NCBI GenBank assembly: GCA_963575745.1
Contig: CAUYUJ010000707.1
Location: 17,164-81,163, forward strand
Source: Prorocentrum cordatum
Taxonomy: Eukaryota; Sar; Dinophyceae; Prorocentrales; Prorocentraceae
Direction: 5' to 3'
Length of the DNA: 64,000 bases
Shown here one piece after another: positions 53,152 to 63,707 of the stretch (position 1 is the stretch's first letter; each line of letters begins with the position of its first letter). The position numbers and the translations under genes were made by a program. The notes beneath the pieces were generated by a model, which did not search any database, had not been told where the DNA came from, and worked only from the letters and a program-made list of their open reading frames with translations.

Positions 53152-54545
53152 ACTCACCCCGTGAACTCTCACCATGATCACGGGTGGCAGCATGACAAAA
53201 AACGCGATCAGCGACCCGGCTGGAACGCGAACAAAACGGGATCGCCCCGCAGACATCCGGCAAGGCAATCCCTGCAGCTCATGCTGCAGGAGCCTGGTGG
53301 CCGCGAGCGCCGTGCCAGCGCTGAGGAGCCCGAGGCCCCTGCGGCCGCCCCGCTGGAGGCGCGCCACGTTCAGGAACCATCCCACGAGGCTGGTCACGTC
53401 CAGTGAGGCCCTCCACGCCCACCACGTGCTGGGCAGCACCCAGGTGGACACGCGTTCGGTCGCCTAGCGGGTTGTCTCGTCGCACGCCTCCTGCGGGCGG
53501 CGGCGGTCGCTGGTGGCATTGGCGCTGAAGCGAACCGTGTTGGCGCTGGACAGCCCGAGGGGAAGGAAGAGCGCCTTCTCCAAGTCCTCTGGCACCGTGC
53601 GCCTGGGCATGTGGATGGCCTTCGGGCTGTCCTGGCGGAGCCCGCGGGGTGGAAATCAGGCTCATGGAAGAACCTCGCGGTGATGAAGCGCAACTCCACG
53701 TGGGAAGCAGAGGTGCGCCCTTTGACGAACTGGGCCGTCTTCTGCAGCGCCAGGTCCAGAAGCTCCCGGACGTTCACATCCATGCTCTTCGTCCCGCTGC
53801 GAAGACCTGCGAAGCGCGGTAGCCCGCCAAGCACGAGCCCTCGTCGCCGCACACGCTGAAACAGCATTTCCCCTCCTCCGCCCCCGCCTTCGGCTGGCCC
53901 TCCATTTCCACCATCACGACCTCCACCGCCACCTCCAGCGCGAAGCCACCAGCCCCCGCCTCCGCCCCCACGACCCAACCCCGCCATCTCACGCCCACGA
54001 CCACGACCTCCCCGACCTCCGTCAACGGGTCGTGGTCCAGGCCGAATTTGCCCTTCTGGTCCCGGGCCTTCGGGTCCTCCTGCCCCGCAGCAAAGTGCGC
54101 GCCGCCACAAAGTCCTGCTCCTCCTCCTCCTCCTTGTCCTCCTCCTTCTCCTGCTCCTCCTCGTCCTCCTCCTCCTCCTGCTCCTCCTCCTCGTCCACCT
54201 CCCCGAAGCGCGAGAAGACCATGCAGGAGGCGATGTCCACGGCCCGGCCGCCGATGGGGCACCAGTCCAGCGGGTCGCGGACGGCGACGGTGCAGCCGCT
54301 GACGAGAAGGCCTTCGCGCGGAACGCCACCGCCGTGCTGGCGGTGTGCACGAGCTGCCGCATCAAGATGAGATACAACACGCCAGGCAAGGCCGGCGAAC
54401 ACAAGATGGAGGCGGAACACATGTCCTTCTGGACGCACAGGTTCCCGAGAGCGATTGCCAAGCGCACGGTCTCCGCCATGGCGCCCAGGAACATGCTGGC
54501 TAGCGTGGAGAAGGAAAGGATGAAGTTGAAGTGCGGGTGATGGAA
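53152..54545 (-). CDS. Unrecognised membrane protein gene with indels and one TAG
   Basis: Read on the minus strand from 54545. Two hydrophobic segments come first (NFILSFSTLASMFLGAMAET and SPALPGVLYLILMRQLVHTA). The frame then shifts to LVSGCTVAVRDPLDWCPIGG, DIASCMVFSRFGEV, a Glu run from a GAG microsatellite and QDFVAA. A second shift leads to QEDPKARDQKGKFGLDHDP. A further section has MDVNVRELLDLALQKTAQF and HVELRFITARFFHEPDFHP, then a third shift to DSPKAIHMPRRTVPEDLEK, ALFLPLGLSSANTVRF, an in-frame TAG near 53465, STWVLPSTWWAWRASLDVTS, WFLNVARLQ and SLIAFFVMLPPVIMVRVHG. It ends at a GTGAGT donor at 53152-53157 (a GTGAGA lies 15 bp earlier). Third positions are strongly G/C. Each shift is cured by one added base in a G/C run. 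Ends hydrophobic at both termini suggest a multi-pass protein with a large loop; family unknown. Confidence 0.55.
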
Positions 54546-54609
54546 AGGGGAATGGCCTCCTTTCGGCACGCGGCTTGACCCGAAACGGTTTGAGCCAGGC
54601 TGGAGCCGT

Positions 54610-54965
54610 CTTGTACATACATTGCACAAACACACACACACAAAAGAAAACACACACACAAACACACACACACACGCTTTTGGCGTCACGGCCTCGCGCG
54701 CAGAGTCGAGAAGTAGAGACACCAACACACACACACACGCAAACTTCTGGCGTCAAGGCCACGCGGGCGGCGGCGCGGCGTAGAACAGGTCACACACACA
54801 CACGCCCCCTGTCTCTCTATGTCCATGTCTCTGTCTCTTTAGATGTATCCTTATCTTTTTGTTATATAGGTATATATATATATATACACATATTTATATA
54901 TCTCTCTCTCTCTTTCCCTCTCTCTCTCTGTCTCTCTCTCTCTCTCTCTTTATCTCTCTTTCTTT
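54610..54965. repeat. (CA)n, (TA)n and (CT)n tracts
   Basis: CA runs at 54628-54672 and 54722-54742, TA at 54870-54900, CT at 54900-54955. Confidence 0.92.
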
Positions 54966-56590
54966 AGTCACATGTGCATTATCGTACATACTTCTCGGAA
55001 GGAGTAGATCTAAAAGGCGACTAATTGAAACCATGGTGCTTCTTCTGGCCGTTTCGCCCGATGCGATGCGTTGTGACCGCCGTTGCGGACTGCGTCCGGA
55101 CATTAGCTTAGACCAGGTGGGCGAGGCCGTGGTCTCGAGAATCTGACTTGTCTGGATACATGAAATGCGGGATACATGAAAAAGTAGGAGAAGAGGAATA
55201 AGAGAAAATCCTTGTTGTCGGTGTCGGTGCGGGCTGGGCGTGTCATCTCGACTTTCTCTGGGTGTTCACTTGTTTATGGGTCTTGGTCCTGGATGTTGGC
55301 TGGTGTGAGGTCAGTGTAGTGATGCTCGAGCGCCGCCCACTGTTCGATACATGGATATTTGCGTCCATGTGATGTCTTTGGCGCTGTCCTTTCGATCGGA
55401 TCCGTGTGGATAGTCGGTGGAGGTCTGGTGGGCGTTGATAGCGTCGTCCCGACGCCTGCGTTGGCCGCTGTGCTGCCTCTGTCTCCACTGGCGCCGCTTG
55501 AGGCCTGACTGTCAGCGTAGCACTCGCCATGCCTACTTTGTTCGGTCGTGGCCTGCGGCTCTTGAAGCCACGCGCCAGACTGATCCCTCGCGCACCGTCA
55601 CACAAGTGTCGGTGCCGTGAAGCTTCACAAGTTGCTCTGCTCGTCGTGTCGCCCTCTGGATGTATTCGACACAACGTTCCAACGGGTCTGCAGTTGTGCT
55701 GTCTTCGCCACTCTCGCCGTGCATGTCGGGCGTGATCGGTGTTTCGCGCTGTGGTGGCCGTTGTCTGGTGTCTCGTTGCGCGTGCTGCCGGCATTGGTGG
55801 GCCTCTGGCTGCTGTGGAGGTATGCTTGTCGTGCTGTGCGTCGCCGCGGCGTGCTGTGTTGTGCTCTGGCCGTTTCGCTCGGGGGATCCTCGAGGTTCAG
55901 AAAATCGGAGGTAACCATCAAAGAGATCGCGAGGTCACGGCCCCAAACAATGGATTTTCAACGTGCTAACGTAGAACCTTCAAAACAAACAATGGACTTC
56001 AATGATGTTGAACGTCGCTCTTACAAACCAAACAGCCATTTCGCGTGAGACATCTCCCGAGCATTGAAACCCGACGTGTTCAAAGTTGCCTCCTTTTCTA
56101 CGAAACGACAGGTTCGCTCGAGAGATATTCTAACAATTGACTTCGGAAATTCTTTTCATTTGCAATCGCAAGCTGTATAACCCCCACCTCCGCCGCATAC
56201 ACACACACACACACACATCGCGAGGTGTAGCAACCCCATCTGCGTTCCAGTGCGATCCCGCTATGGCCCCTCCTTCCCAACAGCCCCCTGGTGATCTGCA
56301 TGATCCTCCTTCTTTGCTTTATGTATCTGGTCATGCATCTCCTTCTCCGTCTCGGGTCCGACTTCACATTCCTCTTATTGCCCATCGTCTGCGATGATTA
56401 CGTGATGCATTCCTTTTTGTATGAGCCTTGGGACGCACGTGCCACCTACATCTCTCATTCTGTCCCTCTCTCTCTCTCGCTCTCCATATCTTGCTCCTCC
56501 CAAGGCTGCCTACCAAGGCCCTGGGGCACCCACGAGCCCGCTCAAAAAAGACGCGCAAGCTGCCGAAGACGGCTCCCAGGCGGCCAAAGT
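54966..56590. other. No confident gene
   Basis: The minus strand at 55533-55724 is open (DPLERCVEYIQRATRRAEQL, VKLHGTDTCVTVREG) and may be an exon; the plus strand is open in parts too. CA run at 56198-56216, followed by ATCGCGAGGTGTAGCAACC related to 41050-41172. CT-rich run at 56455-56490. Confidence 0.3.
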
Positions 56591-56595
56591 GAAGG

Positions 56596-56690
56596 CCCTG
56601 GGAGGAGGAGGAGGAGGAGGAGGAGGAGGAGGAGGAGGAGGAGGAGGGGAGGAGGAGGAGGAGGATGAGGAGGAGGAGGAGGATGTTAGC
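56596..56690. repeat. (GGA)n
   Basis: Triplet tract; makes poly-G, poly-E and poly-R frames. Confidence 0.93.
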
Positions 56691-57257
56691 GAGGCCCGCT
56701 GCGACGGCGCCACGACGCTCTGTGACGGCCCCGCGCCCCCCGGAGGCACCCCGGCACAACACCAGACAGAGCAGCAGCATGGCGCAAGATACCCACAGAA
56801 GGCCCCCGAGGAGCTCCCCAACAAGCTCATTGGAAGCCATCCTCGCAACACGTCTTCACGTGTCCAGCGTGCCACTCTGAGAGGTCGTGTCAATATGCCG
56901 TCCAGTAGGCATTCAGACGGCCTTGGGATCGAAGCAGACGGCCTCCAACGGTCCACGAAGCGCTCTGGAGGGCCCAGAAGAGGTCCCCTAGGGGCCCCCA
57001 AGATGCGTCGAAAAGGCCCCCAAGAGGCAACGAATCAATCAGGCAACGCCACAGCCATGCCCAACTTTAGCGTTTCCATACATGCCCCGAGCGGGTTGGT
57101 AGGCCTGTGCGGCAGCGCAACTGGACTGATATCTTCTCTCATCTGCACATTGCGTCTTATCCGCGCCCCCACGTCCCGTTGTCGCGCCCACGCCAGTGAA
57201 TGGACAGAGTGGCAAGAATTATGGACCTGCTGAGAGAAGTTGAAATGGCCCGTGATA
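56691..57257. other. No confident gene
   Basis: Both strands are open across 56690-57000; the minus frame MASNELVGELLGGLLWVSC resembles a signal peptide but nothing follows convincingly. CCAAGAGG units at 56960-57030. Confidence 0.25.
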
Positions 57258-57454
57258 CTACAGAGAGAGAGAGAGAGAGACAGTGCTGCAGTCCTCGGTG
57301 GCGTTCTTGAACCTCTTGGGCAGAGGGGCTCGGCGATATAGCTTGGTGTACTTGCGGGGCAAGATATGAATGGGCTTGCCAAAGGGCTTGCCAGCGGCCC
57401 TGCCAGCGGGGCGGCTCTGTCTCATGCAGGCAGTCAAGTCCTTCGCTTCATCCC
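57258..57454 (-). CDS. Small basic ORF or exon, unrecognised
   Basis: Minus-strand frame DEAKDLTACMRQSRPAGRAA, GKPFGKPIHILPRKYTKLYR, RAPLPKRFKNATEDC, then Ser/Leu from a CT run and TAG at 57258. ATG at about 57424 would give 54 residues. Strongly basic with conserved-looking PIHILPRKYTKLY, in the style of a ribosomal or organellar small protein, but not identified. The CT run ending in TAG may be an intron border instead of a stop. Confidence 0.35.
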
Positions 57455-57990
57455 TCTTCTAACCCACTGCCCTCTCATTATTCCCCTCTCTACTGTCTGC
57501 CCCTCCCAACTTCCTCTGTTCTCCCCTCTCCCTGGGAGACTATTACGTGAATCCTGAGATATACGACCTCCCATCCTGCCTTTAAGCCAACGTTTGTAAA
57601 TTTCGTGCTTGATTGCCCTGCTCCGCACGTGCTTCATATTTCTTGCCCGCGGCCTCAAAACGAGTTCGAAACGTAAGTATGCCCTACGCACGCCTCTCGG
57701 CATACTAACGCACGAGGTCCATCACGAGGAACGGACTTCCCAAACCTGTACAGCGTGCCACTCACAATCACACACCGCTCAAGCATCTGCTGCGACTACC
57801 GCTGCACCCCTCGTCCTCACTCCTTATTATCGTGCTCATCCCTGGCAAAACCCTGCCGATGATCCCCCCTCCTCCACATCATCTGCCACTCCACTCCTGC
57901 TGTTCCCGCGCCTCCTCTTCCCTCACACCCTCCGCCCTCCTCCTCCTCCTCCACTTCCTCCCCGCAATAATCGTCATTGCCATCATCAAA
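57455..57990. other. Nothing assignable
   Basis: CT-rich toward 57960; no gene supported. Confidence 0.3.
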
Positions 57991-57994
57991 ATCA

Positions 57995-58000
57995 GCATAG

Positions 58001-58060
<60 letters not shown>

Positions 58061-58061
58061 A

Positions 58062-58105
<44 letters not shown>

Positions 58106-58254
58106 GCATCAGCATCAGCATCAGCATCATCATCCTTTTCTTCAGCATCATCGTCAGAATCGTCATCAGCATCAGCAGCATCAGCATCAGCATCAGCATC
58201 ATCAGCATCATCATTATCACCATCACCATCACACTCATCAACAGCAAACAACAG

Positions 58255-58294
<40 letters not shown>

Positions 58295-59145
58295 GGCATC
58301 ATCGTCAGCATCATCATCGTTCTCATCAGCAGCACCACCATCATCATCAGCAGCATCATCATGACCAGCAGCATCATCAGCATCATCATCAGCATCAACA
58401 GCATCATAATCATCAGCAGCATCAGCATCAGCACCATTAGCACCATCAGCATCATCATCAGACCAGCAGCATCATCATCAACGTCAGCATCATCAGCATC
58501 ATCTGCATCATCACCATCACCGTCACGATCAACATCATCATCAGCAGCATCATCATTATCATCATCAGCATCATCAGCATCATCAGGATCATCACCAGTA
58601 CCATTATCATCAGCATAATCATGACATTCCCCTCATCATCATATCATCATCATCACCCGCATCAGCACCGTCAGCATCATAAACGTCATCGTCATCATCG
58701 TCATAAATATCAGCATCATCATCAAGAGCATCAACATCGTCATAATCATCAACAATATCATGAGCAGCAGCATTATCAGCATAATCATCAGCACCAGCAG
58801 CATCATAATCATCAACAGCATCAACATCAGCATCATCACAATCATCATTAGACCAGCAACATTATCATCATCATCATCAGCATCATCATCATCATCAGTA
58901 TCATCATCATCATCAGCAGCAGCAGCATCACCATCGCCATCGCCATCGCCATCGCCATCGTCGTCATAATCATCATTATCATCATCGTCATCATGGTATT
59001 CCCCTCATCACCATATCATCATCACCATCACCAGCACCAGCACCATCAACAGCATGATCGTCATTATCGTCATCAACATCAACATCATCATCATCGTCAT
59101 CATCATCAACATCATCATCAACATCAACATCATCATGTTTTCCTC
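57995..59145. repeat. (ATC)n / ATCAGC repeat block, 1.1 kb
   Basis: ATC triplets with frequent AGC, GTC and ACC interruptions. Two short non-repeat islands (near 58621 and 58993) share CATTCCCCTCATCA...TATCATCATC and so mark a higher-order duplication of about 370 bp. Confidence 0.93.
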
Positions 59146-59485
59146 CTACTCTTCCTCTCTTCGGCCTCTTCCTCCTGGCTCCTACTCCAACGCGCCCTCT
59201 TGTAGGTGAGCACCGTCTGCGTCATGCTGGGGAGCATGGTCGTGCGAATGTTGTGAGGTACGCTTCTTCGCTCTCTTTCTCAGCTTGCGAGGGCCCAAAT
59301 TGCCCGAACAGGCAGGCTGCTGGACTGCCGTGCGCTCGTTCCTGCTCGCATGCCTGCGCCCGCTTCCGGGCCGGCCCTCTCCCTGGACGACGCGGGTCGG
59401 CTGTGCAGTGCAGCAGGCCTTGCTCTGCTCGCAGCGCCGTCGCCCCAGCCTCGTCTGGCTCGCCCCCCTTGCCCGTTGGCGAACC
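59146..59485. other. Nothing assignable
   Basis: Competing frames on both strands; no clear gene. Confidence 0.3.
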
Positions 59486-59487
59486 CG

Positions 59488-59575
59488 GAAGAGGAGGAGG
59501 AGGAGGAGGAGGAGGAGGAGGAGGAGGAGGAGGAGGAGGAGGAGGAGAAAGAGGAGGAAGAGGAGGAGGGGGAGG
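59488..59575. repeat. (GGA)n
   Basis: Triplet tract. Confidence 0.93.
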
Positions 59576-59744
59576 GCTGGGAGACGGCACTCAGGCTGTA
59601 GAATTGATGCCGAAATACTTCGCAATGCAACGGGCCTCTCTCTCCTCCTCCTCCTCGAGGGGCACCGTTAGGGGGGGGGGAGTGGCCCGGGGGGGGGGGG
59701 GGAAACCTCGACCTGCCATCGGTGACACCTCGCCGATGGATCGG

Positions 59745-60125
59745 CGACGTGCCCTCGATACCGAACTGGGCGGATTTGGCCATCGGGCCCCATATCGGAG
59801 ATGTCTGGGCGGTCGGGGGTCGGTGCGTCTCCCCACCCCCCATGAGCCCATCCCCCCCACGTTGCCCCTGACTGCTGCCGCGCATGCAAATCGGTTGGGC
59901 TATTCTCCCACGCGCTTCAGGGCTAGTGGCGCCTTTCTCTCAGGCCGCCTGTCGGAGGATCGCACCGCATCGCCCACACATCGTCGATGCGTCGGCGACG
60001 TCGGCGATGCATCGGGGCCTTCGGCGTGGAGAAGATCGTGCTCCACATCGAGCCGCAACGCCGACTCATCGGCGATGCAGCGCGATCCTTCGACCTCATC
60101 TACTCGGACTCCTTTTGGGAGGCCT
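59745..60125. repeat. CGATGCATCGG repeat block, copy 2
   Basis: Matches 15690-15900 from about 59945, including GCTCCACATCGAGCCGCA and GCGCGATCCT. Confidence 0.7.
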
Positions 60126-60359
60126 GGACCCTGGATGTCTGCAGTCTCTCTATCAATGGAAGCTTCCTCGCCAGGGTGATCGTGCGCAACGCTGTGGGAA
60201 TCCTCAGGGGCGCGCAAACTCATTTGGCGCGCGGCCGCCAAATCCATGGATCGGGGGAGGTGCCCTCCCCAAAGTGCGGCCGGCGCCGCCTCGCTCGGCG
60301 GCGGAAATCCGCGATTTCCCACGGAAACGGGACCCGTCGCTAATCCACGCCCTCTTGAT
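60126..60359. other. Nothing assignable
   Basis: Contains CGGGACCCGTCGCTAATCCA, related to 38316-38340. Confidence 0.35.
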
Positions 60360-60505
60360 TTAGGTCGGGCCTGGCTCCCTACAGGGGGATTTTGGACGAA
60401 AAATAGAATATACCCCAAAAATGCTCCAAAGATGCTACAATTGTCCCCAGACTATTTTTTACTATTTTTGAATATTCCCCCTGTAGAGGGACAGGCCCGA
60501 CTTAA
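60360..60505. mobile_element. MITE family 1, copy 8 (146 bp)
   Basis: Ends TTAGGTCGGGCCTGGCT and GGACAGGCCCGACTTAA; flanks CTCTTGAT and CCCTTGCT agree at 6 of 8 positions. Confidence 0.88.
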
Positions 60506-61160
60506 CCCTTGCTCCATGTTTCGGATCGCCTGAAATCCCCACGTCCGCGAGGACTGGAAGCGTATGCGGTGCTCGGGGGGGAAGGGCGGGGGGCAACGCC
60601 TAACTGCGGAGCTCCCAGGGCTCTTCGCCCCTCCCTCCACCGCCAAGCTGTCACCGTCTCGGGGTCAGGTGCCGCAGGCGACCACGGAGCCCCCCTGCTC
60701 CCACCTCCATCCTCCCACATCCTCCCCCCTCGTCCTCCTGGTCGCTCCCTCCTCCCTCCTCCCTCCTCGGCCCGCGCCCCCTCCCTCTCCGCTCCTCCGC
60801 CCTGTCCCTCGCCCCCCCCCCCTCCCTGTCCACTCCTCCTCCCTCCTCCCTCGCCCCCCCAATGGCCTGAGAGGAGGAGGAGGAGGAGGAGGAGGAGGAG
60901 GAGGAGGAGGAGGAGGAGGAGGAGCAGGACGAGGAGCAGGAGGAGGAGACGAGGAGGAGGAGGAGGAGGAGGAGGAGGAGGAGGAGAAGGGGGATGAGGA
61001 GGACCTCCCCCCTCCCCCCTCCAGCCTGCGCCTCCTCTGGGGAAACCAAGAGGTACCGATACCGCGATTTCGAGGCGAATACAGCGGTGGCGACGAGGGC
61101 TGCCCAGGAGGCTTAAAAAGGGGAAAACGGTCGAGGCAAGGGTACAGGTATGGGTATCTT
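60506..61160. repeat. Pyrimidine tract then (GGA)n
   Basis: C/T-rich 60690-60860 and GGA triplets 60872-60992. No gene supported. Confidence 0.85.
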
Positions 61161-61164
61161 TTTT

Positions 61165-61290
61165 GAGCAGGGACCGACCGTCCTCGCATTCCTATACGCC
61201 TATCGCGAATTGTTCTTAGAACCCAGACATGTTCTAAAAACAAACACAGTGTTCTTAGAACATAAGCCCGATGTGCTAAAACAAGACAGT
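61165..61290 (+). repeat. GTTCTTAGAAC repeat, copy 2 (truncated)
   Basis: Matches the first half of 25248-25486; truncated at GACAGTCCC by the TCC tract. Confidence 0.7.
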
Positions 61291-61400
61291 CCCTCCTCCT
61301 CCTCCTCCTCCTCCTCCTCCTCGTTCTCCTCGTCCCCTACCCTCCTCGCCTCCTTTTCCCCCTTGTCCTCCTCCTCCTTTCCCTCCTCCTCGTCCTCCTC
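61291..61400. repeat. (TCC)n tract bordering the gap
   Basis: TCC triplets with GTCC and CCC interruptions up to the N run. Confidence 0.9.
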
Positions 61401-61500
61401 NNNNNNNNNNNNNNNNNNNNNNNNNNNNNNNNNNNNNNNNNNNNNNNNNNNNNNNNNNNNNNNNNNNNNNNNNNNNNNNNNNNNNNNNNNNNNNNNNNNN
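61401..61500. other. Assembly gap (100 N)
   Basis: Exactly 100 N, probably of nominal length. Confidence 1.
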
Positions 61501-61842
61501 ACATCCCCACAAAACGGCCGCGAACGGGACCGTGAGATAACCCCTGACGGCTCCCCTTAGGGGGGTGAACATGAGCGCCTCGCTCGAGACATCCTCCAAA
61601 TCTGCTCCGAAAGCGAAGGATGTTGGGACAGAAAACAGGCAAACCGCTTGAGACATCACCACAAAACAGCCCGAACGGGACCGTGAGATAAACCCCTGGC
61701 GGCTCCCATTAGGGGTGTGAAAGTGAGCGCCTCGCTCGAGACATCCTCACAATCTGCTCGGGTAGCCAAGGATGTTGGGACAGAAAACGGGCAAACCGCT
61801 TGAGACATCACCACAAAATGGCCGCGAACGGGGCGTGCGTGA
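61501..61842 (+). repeat. ~153-bp tandem repeat, at least 2.2 copies
   Basis: ACATCCCCACAAAACGGCC at 61501, ACATCACCACAAAACAGCC at 61653 and ACATCACCACAAAATGGCC at 61806. Each unit also holds CTCGCTCGAGACATCCTC and GATGTTGGGACAGAAAAC. It begins at the gap edge, so the array likely extends into it. Confidence 0.88.
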
Positions 61843-61849
61843 GTCTCAC

Positions 61850-61985
61850 CATGAGTCAGTCTGAGTAGGAGTAGGTCTGAGTATGAGTAGGTCTGAGTCT
61901 GAGTAATTTTGTGTGTGTAAGTCTGGGTATGAGTAAGTCTGAGTGTGAATCAGTCTGTGTATGAGTAAGTCTGGGTATGAGGAGG
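61850..61985 (+). repeat. GAGTAAGTCTG minisatellite
   Basis: Degenerate 12-bp units GTCTGAGTATGA, about ten copies. Confidence 0.8.
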
Positions 61986-62034
61986 AGAGGGGCGGAGAAG
62001 GATAAAAAGAAGGAGTAGAAGGCGTCCAAGTAAT

Positions 62035-62190
62035 AACAAGAACCCCATCTTAGGATATAGGAAAATACATACAAATAACAGGACTCCCTTTTTTTAATAT
62101 TTTCTGGGTTTTTTGTCACCCCCCCACTTCGCATATTTTCCTATATTTTCCTGGAGATCGACGATTCATTGTGTCTGTGTGTTTTTCCCT
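62035..62190 (+). repeat. Dispersed 150-bp repeat, copy 3 of 3
   Basis: AATACATACAAATAACAGGA, poly-C and GATCGACGATTCATTGTGTC as in copies 1 and 2. Confidence 0.65.
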
Positions 62191-62436
62191 GCCTGCTTCG
62201 TGCTGCCTTGTTCTGCCTTCGTTCCGCCTCTGCCGCAAAATGAAGTCAGAACGAACATGGCCCACGAGATCGCCAGATCGACCACACGCAAGAGCGACCC
62301 CTTGGCGCGCGGCCTCTCCAGGGCCGCGGGGGGGCCAAACGCCGGCGCGCAAGACGCTGCTGCCCCATCGCCTTCGGCGATCGGGGGACACCCCAGTGGG
62401 CCCGCACTCGAGGCCACTCCGGCGAAGGGTCACTCT
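62191..62436. other. Nothing assignable
   Basis: GC-rich, no clear frame. Confidence 0.3.
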
Positions 62437-62672
62437 TTGAGCAGGGACCGACCGTCCCGGCATTCCTATAGTCCTGCCACGAAGTGCTCGTAGAACCCAA
62501 ACATGCTCTAAGAACAAACGCAGTGTTCTCAGAACATAAACCCGATGTGATAAAACAAGACAGTCCCAACCAGAAGCGCTCCAAGAACATGTCGTGGGCA
62601 CCACACAAGGTGCTTCGAACATTGTTCGGTAGGGCTATGGACGAGCCAGGACGCTTCGCCACTGCTTGAACT
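62437..62672 (+). repeat. GTTCTTAGAAC repeat, copy 3
   Basis: Full-length relative of 25248-25486, ending GCTTCGCCACTGCTTGAAC; followed after 20 bp by the CCAGACCCCC element. Confidence 0.78.
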
Positions 62673-62693
62673 CTTGCGTGCAGTCGACCGAAT

Positions 62694-62881
62694 CCCAGAC
62701 CCCCGACGTCGTGATTTTTTTCACAACGTCGACCCACAGAGGTCTGGACCCTTTCCCCGGGACCGGTTTTTCATCCCGAGTCGTTTTTTGACGGTCCCGA
62801 GGCACGGTAAGGGCCCCCGGAGGCCGAACATAGGGAAAAATCATCCGTCGTGATTTTTTTCACAACGCGAGGGGGTCTGGG
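62694..62881 (+). mobile_element. Inverted-repeat element, CCAGACCCCC family, copy 3
   Basis: Ends CCCAGACCCCCGACGTCG and CGAGGGGGTCTGGG, with TTTTTTTCACAACG inside both termini. The right terminus is shared with the end of the coding frame at 62860-63077. Confidence 0.8.
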
Positions 62882-63077
62882 ATCACAGCTTCACCCGAGC
62901 CCCAGGACGGCACCCCCCGCGCGCCCAGCCACCCCGGCGCGCCGTCCGGGCCGCCCGCGCCCCCGAAGAGCTCCTCGCCGGCGCGGCGGCACTTTTCCAC
63001 GCCCTCGGCCGTCAGCACGCGAGCGAGGTCGGCCTCCAGCGGCGGGAGGCTGGCGTCCCGCTTCGCGGTCTCCGATG
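62860..63077 (-). CDS. Exon of an unrecognised protein, 3' part
   Basis: Minus-strand frame with nearly all third positions G or C: SETAKRDASLPPLEADLARV, LTAEGVEKCRRAGEELFGG, then Gly/Pro-rich GAPGWLGARGVPSWGSGEA and VIPDPLAL with a TGA at 62860-62862. The last residues and the stop come from the terminal repeat of the CCAGACCCCC element, so the true end of the gene has been replaced. It begins directly at the GC-hairpin element (63078-63280), beyond which coding resumes. Charged helix then a Gly-rich loop; family unknown. Confidence 0.5.
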
Positions 63078-63280
63078 GGGGAACGAACAGTGGCCCAAGC
63101 AGGAAAACTCGGAGGCCCGCGCTGATTTCTCGGATCGGCGCTGTGGGGCCCCCTGGCGGCGCCTCCGGCGCCGCCCCGGGCGCGCTCCGCGCGCCAGGGA
63201 GGGGGGGGTCGAGCGCGGATCCAAGAAGTCCGCGCGGACCTCCGGGCTTTTGTGCTTGCGCATGCCCTCTTTCGTTCCCC
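63078..63280. mobile_element. GC-hairpin inverted-repeat element, copy 3
   Basis: GGGGAACGAACAGTGG and CTCTTTCGTTCCCC ends, CTCGGAGGCCCGCGC / GCGCGGACCTCCGGG arms. The GC core is in the opposite orientation to copies 1 and 2. It is flanked by TG on both sides. Confidence 0.85.
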
Positions 63281-63446
63281 TGGCCGAGTGGCGGAGGAAC
63301 AGGAACGCGGTCACCCTGCCGCTCGCGACGAGGGCGCTGAGGCGCTCGGCGGGCGAGGCTGCAGCGGCGGCAGAGGAGCTGGTGCGCTCCATCGGGGCAG
63401 GTAAAGGGGTCTTCAGCGGCGCATGCGCCCCCACGCTTTGAGCCAC
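63281..63446 (-). CDS. Exon of an unrecognised protein, 5' part
   Basis: Minus-strand frame SVGAHAPLKTPLPAPMERTS, an Ala run, SPAERLSALVASGRVTAFLF and LRHSA, ending at the hairpin element. Third positions are mainly G or C. Together with 62860-63077 it reads as one protein interrupted by the element. Excising the element with one TG copy leaves a one-base frame offset, consistent with a missing base. Confidence 0.45.
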
Positions 63447-63464
63447 CTGGAGTCAGAACTGGCT

Positions 63465-63707
63465 ACGGGCCTCGACCCCAGAGGACGTGGCGGAGGAGGG
63501 CGAGCATCCGTGACCACGAGGGGCTCTCGGGAGCCCCTCCCCCAAAAAAGGCAGAAACTTAAGACGCCTCGATCCTCGATCCTGGGGGACCTGAGGACGT
63601 GACGGAGAAAGAAGAGCAGTGGTGGCCATGAGGGCCTGCCAGGAGGCTCCGAAGAGGACAGACACGCAAGAACCTTCGATCCTCGATCCTCAGTGACGCG
63701 GCTAGAG
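63465..63707 (+). repeat. ~115-bp duplication
   Basis: GAGGACGTGGCGGAG... and GAGGACGTGACGGAG... each followed by CCTCGATCCTCGATCCT (63571 and 63678). Confidence 0.6.

Noticed and set aside
53152-54545. TMEM43/LUMA-like protein
   Set aside because: Hydrophobic segments at both ends looked similar in layout, but the conserved motifs of that family were not seen.
57609-58458. His/Gln-rich or Asp-rich proteins over the ATC block
   Set aside because: All three frames on each strand are open; no unique coding flank.
63078-63280. Hairpin element as a newly gained GT-AG intron
   Set aside because: Borders are GGGGAAC and GTTCCCC; no GT/GC donor or AG acceptor at the ends.
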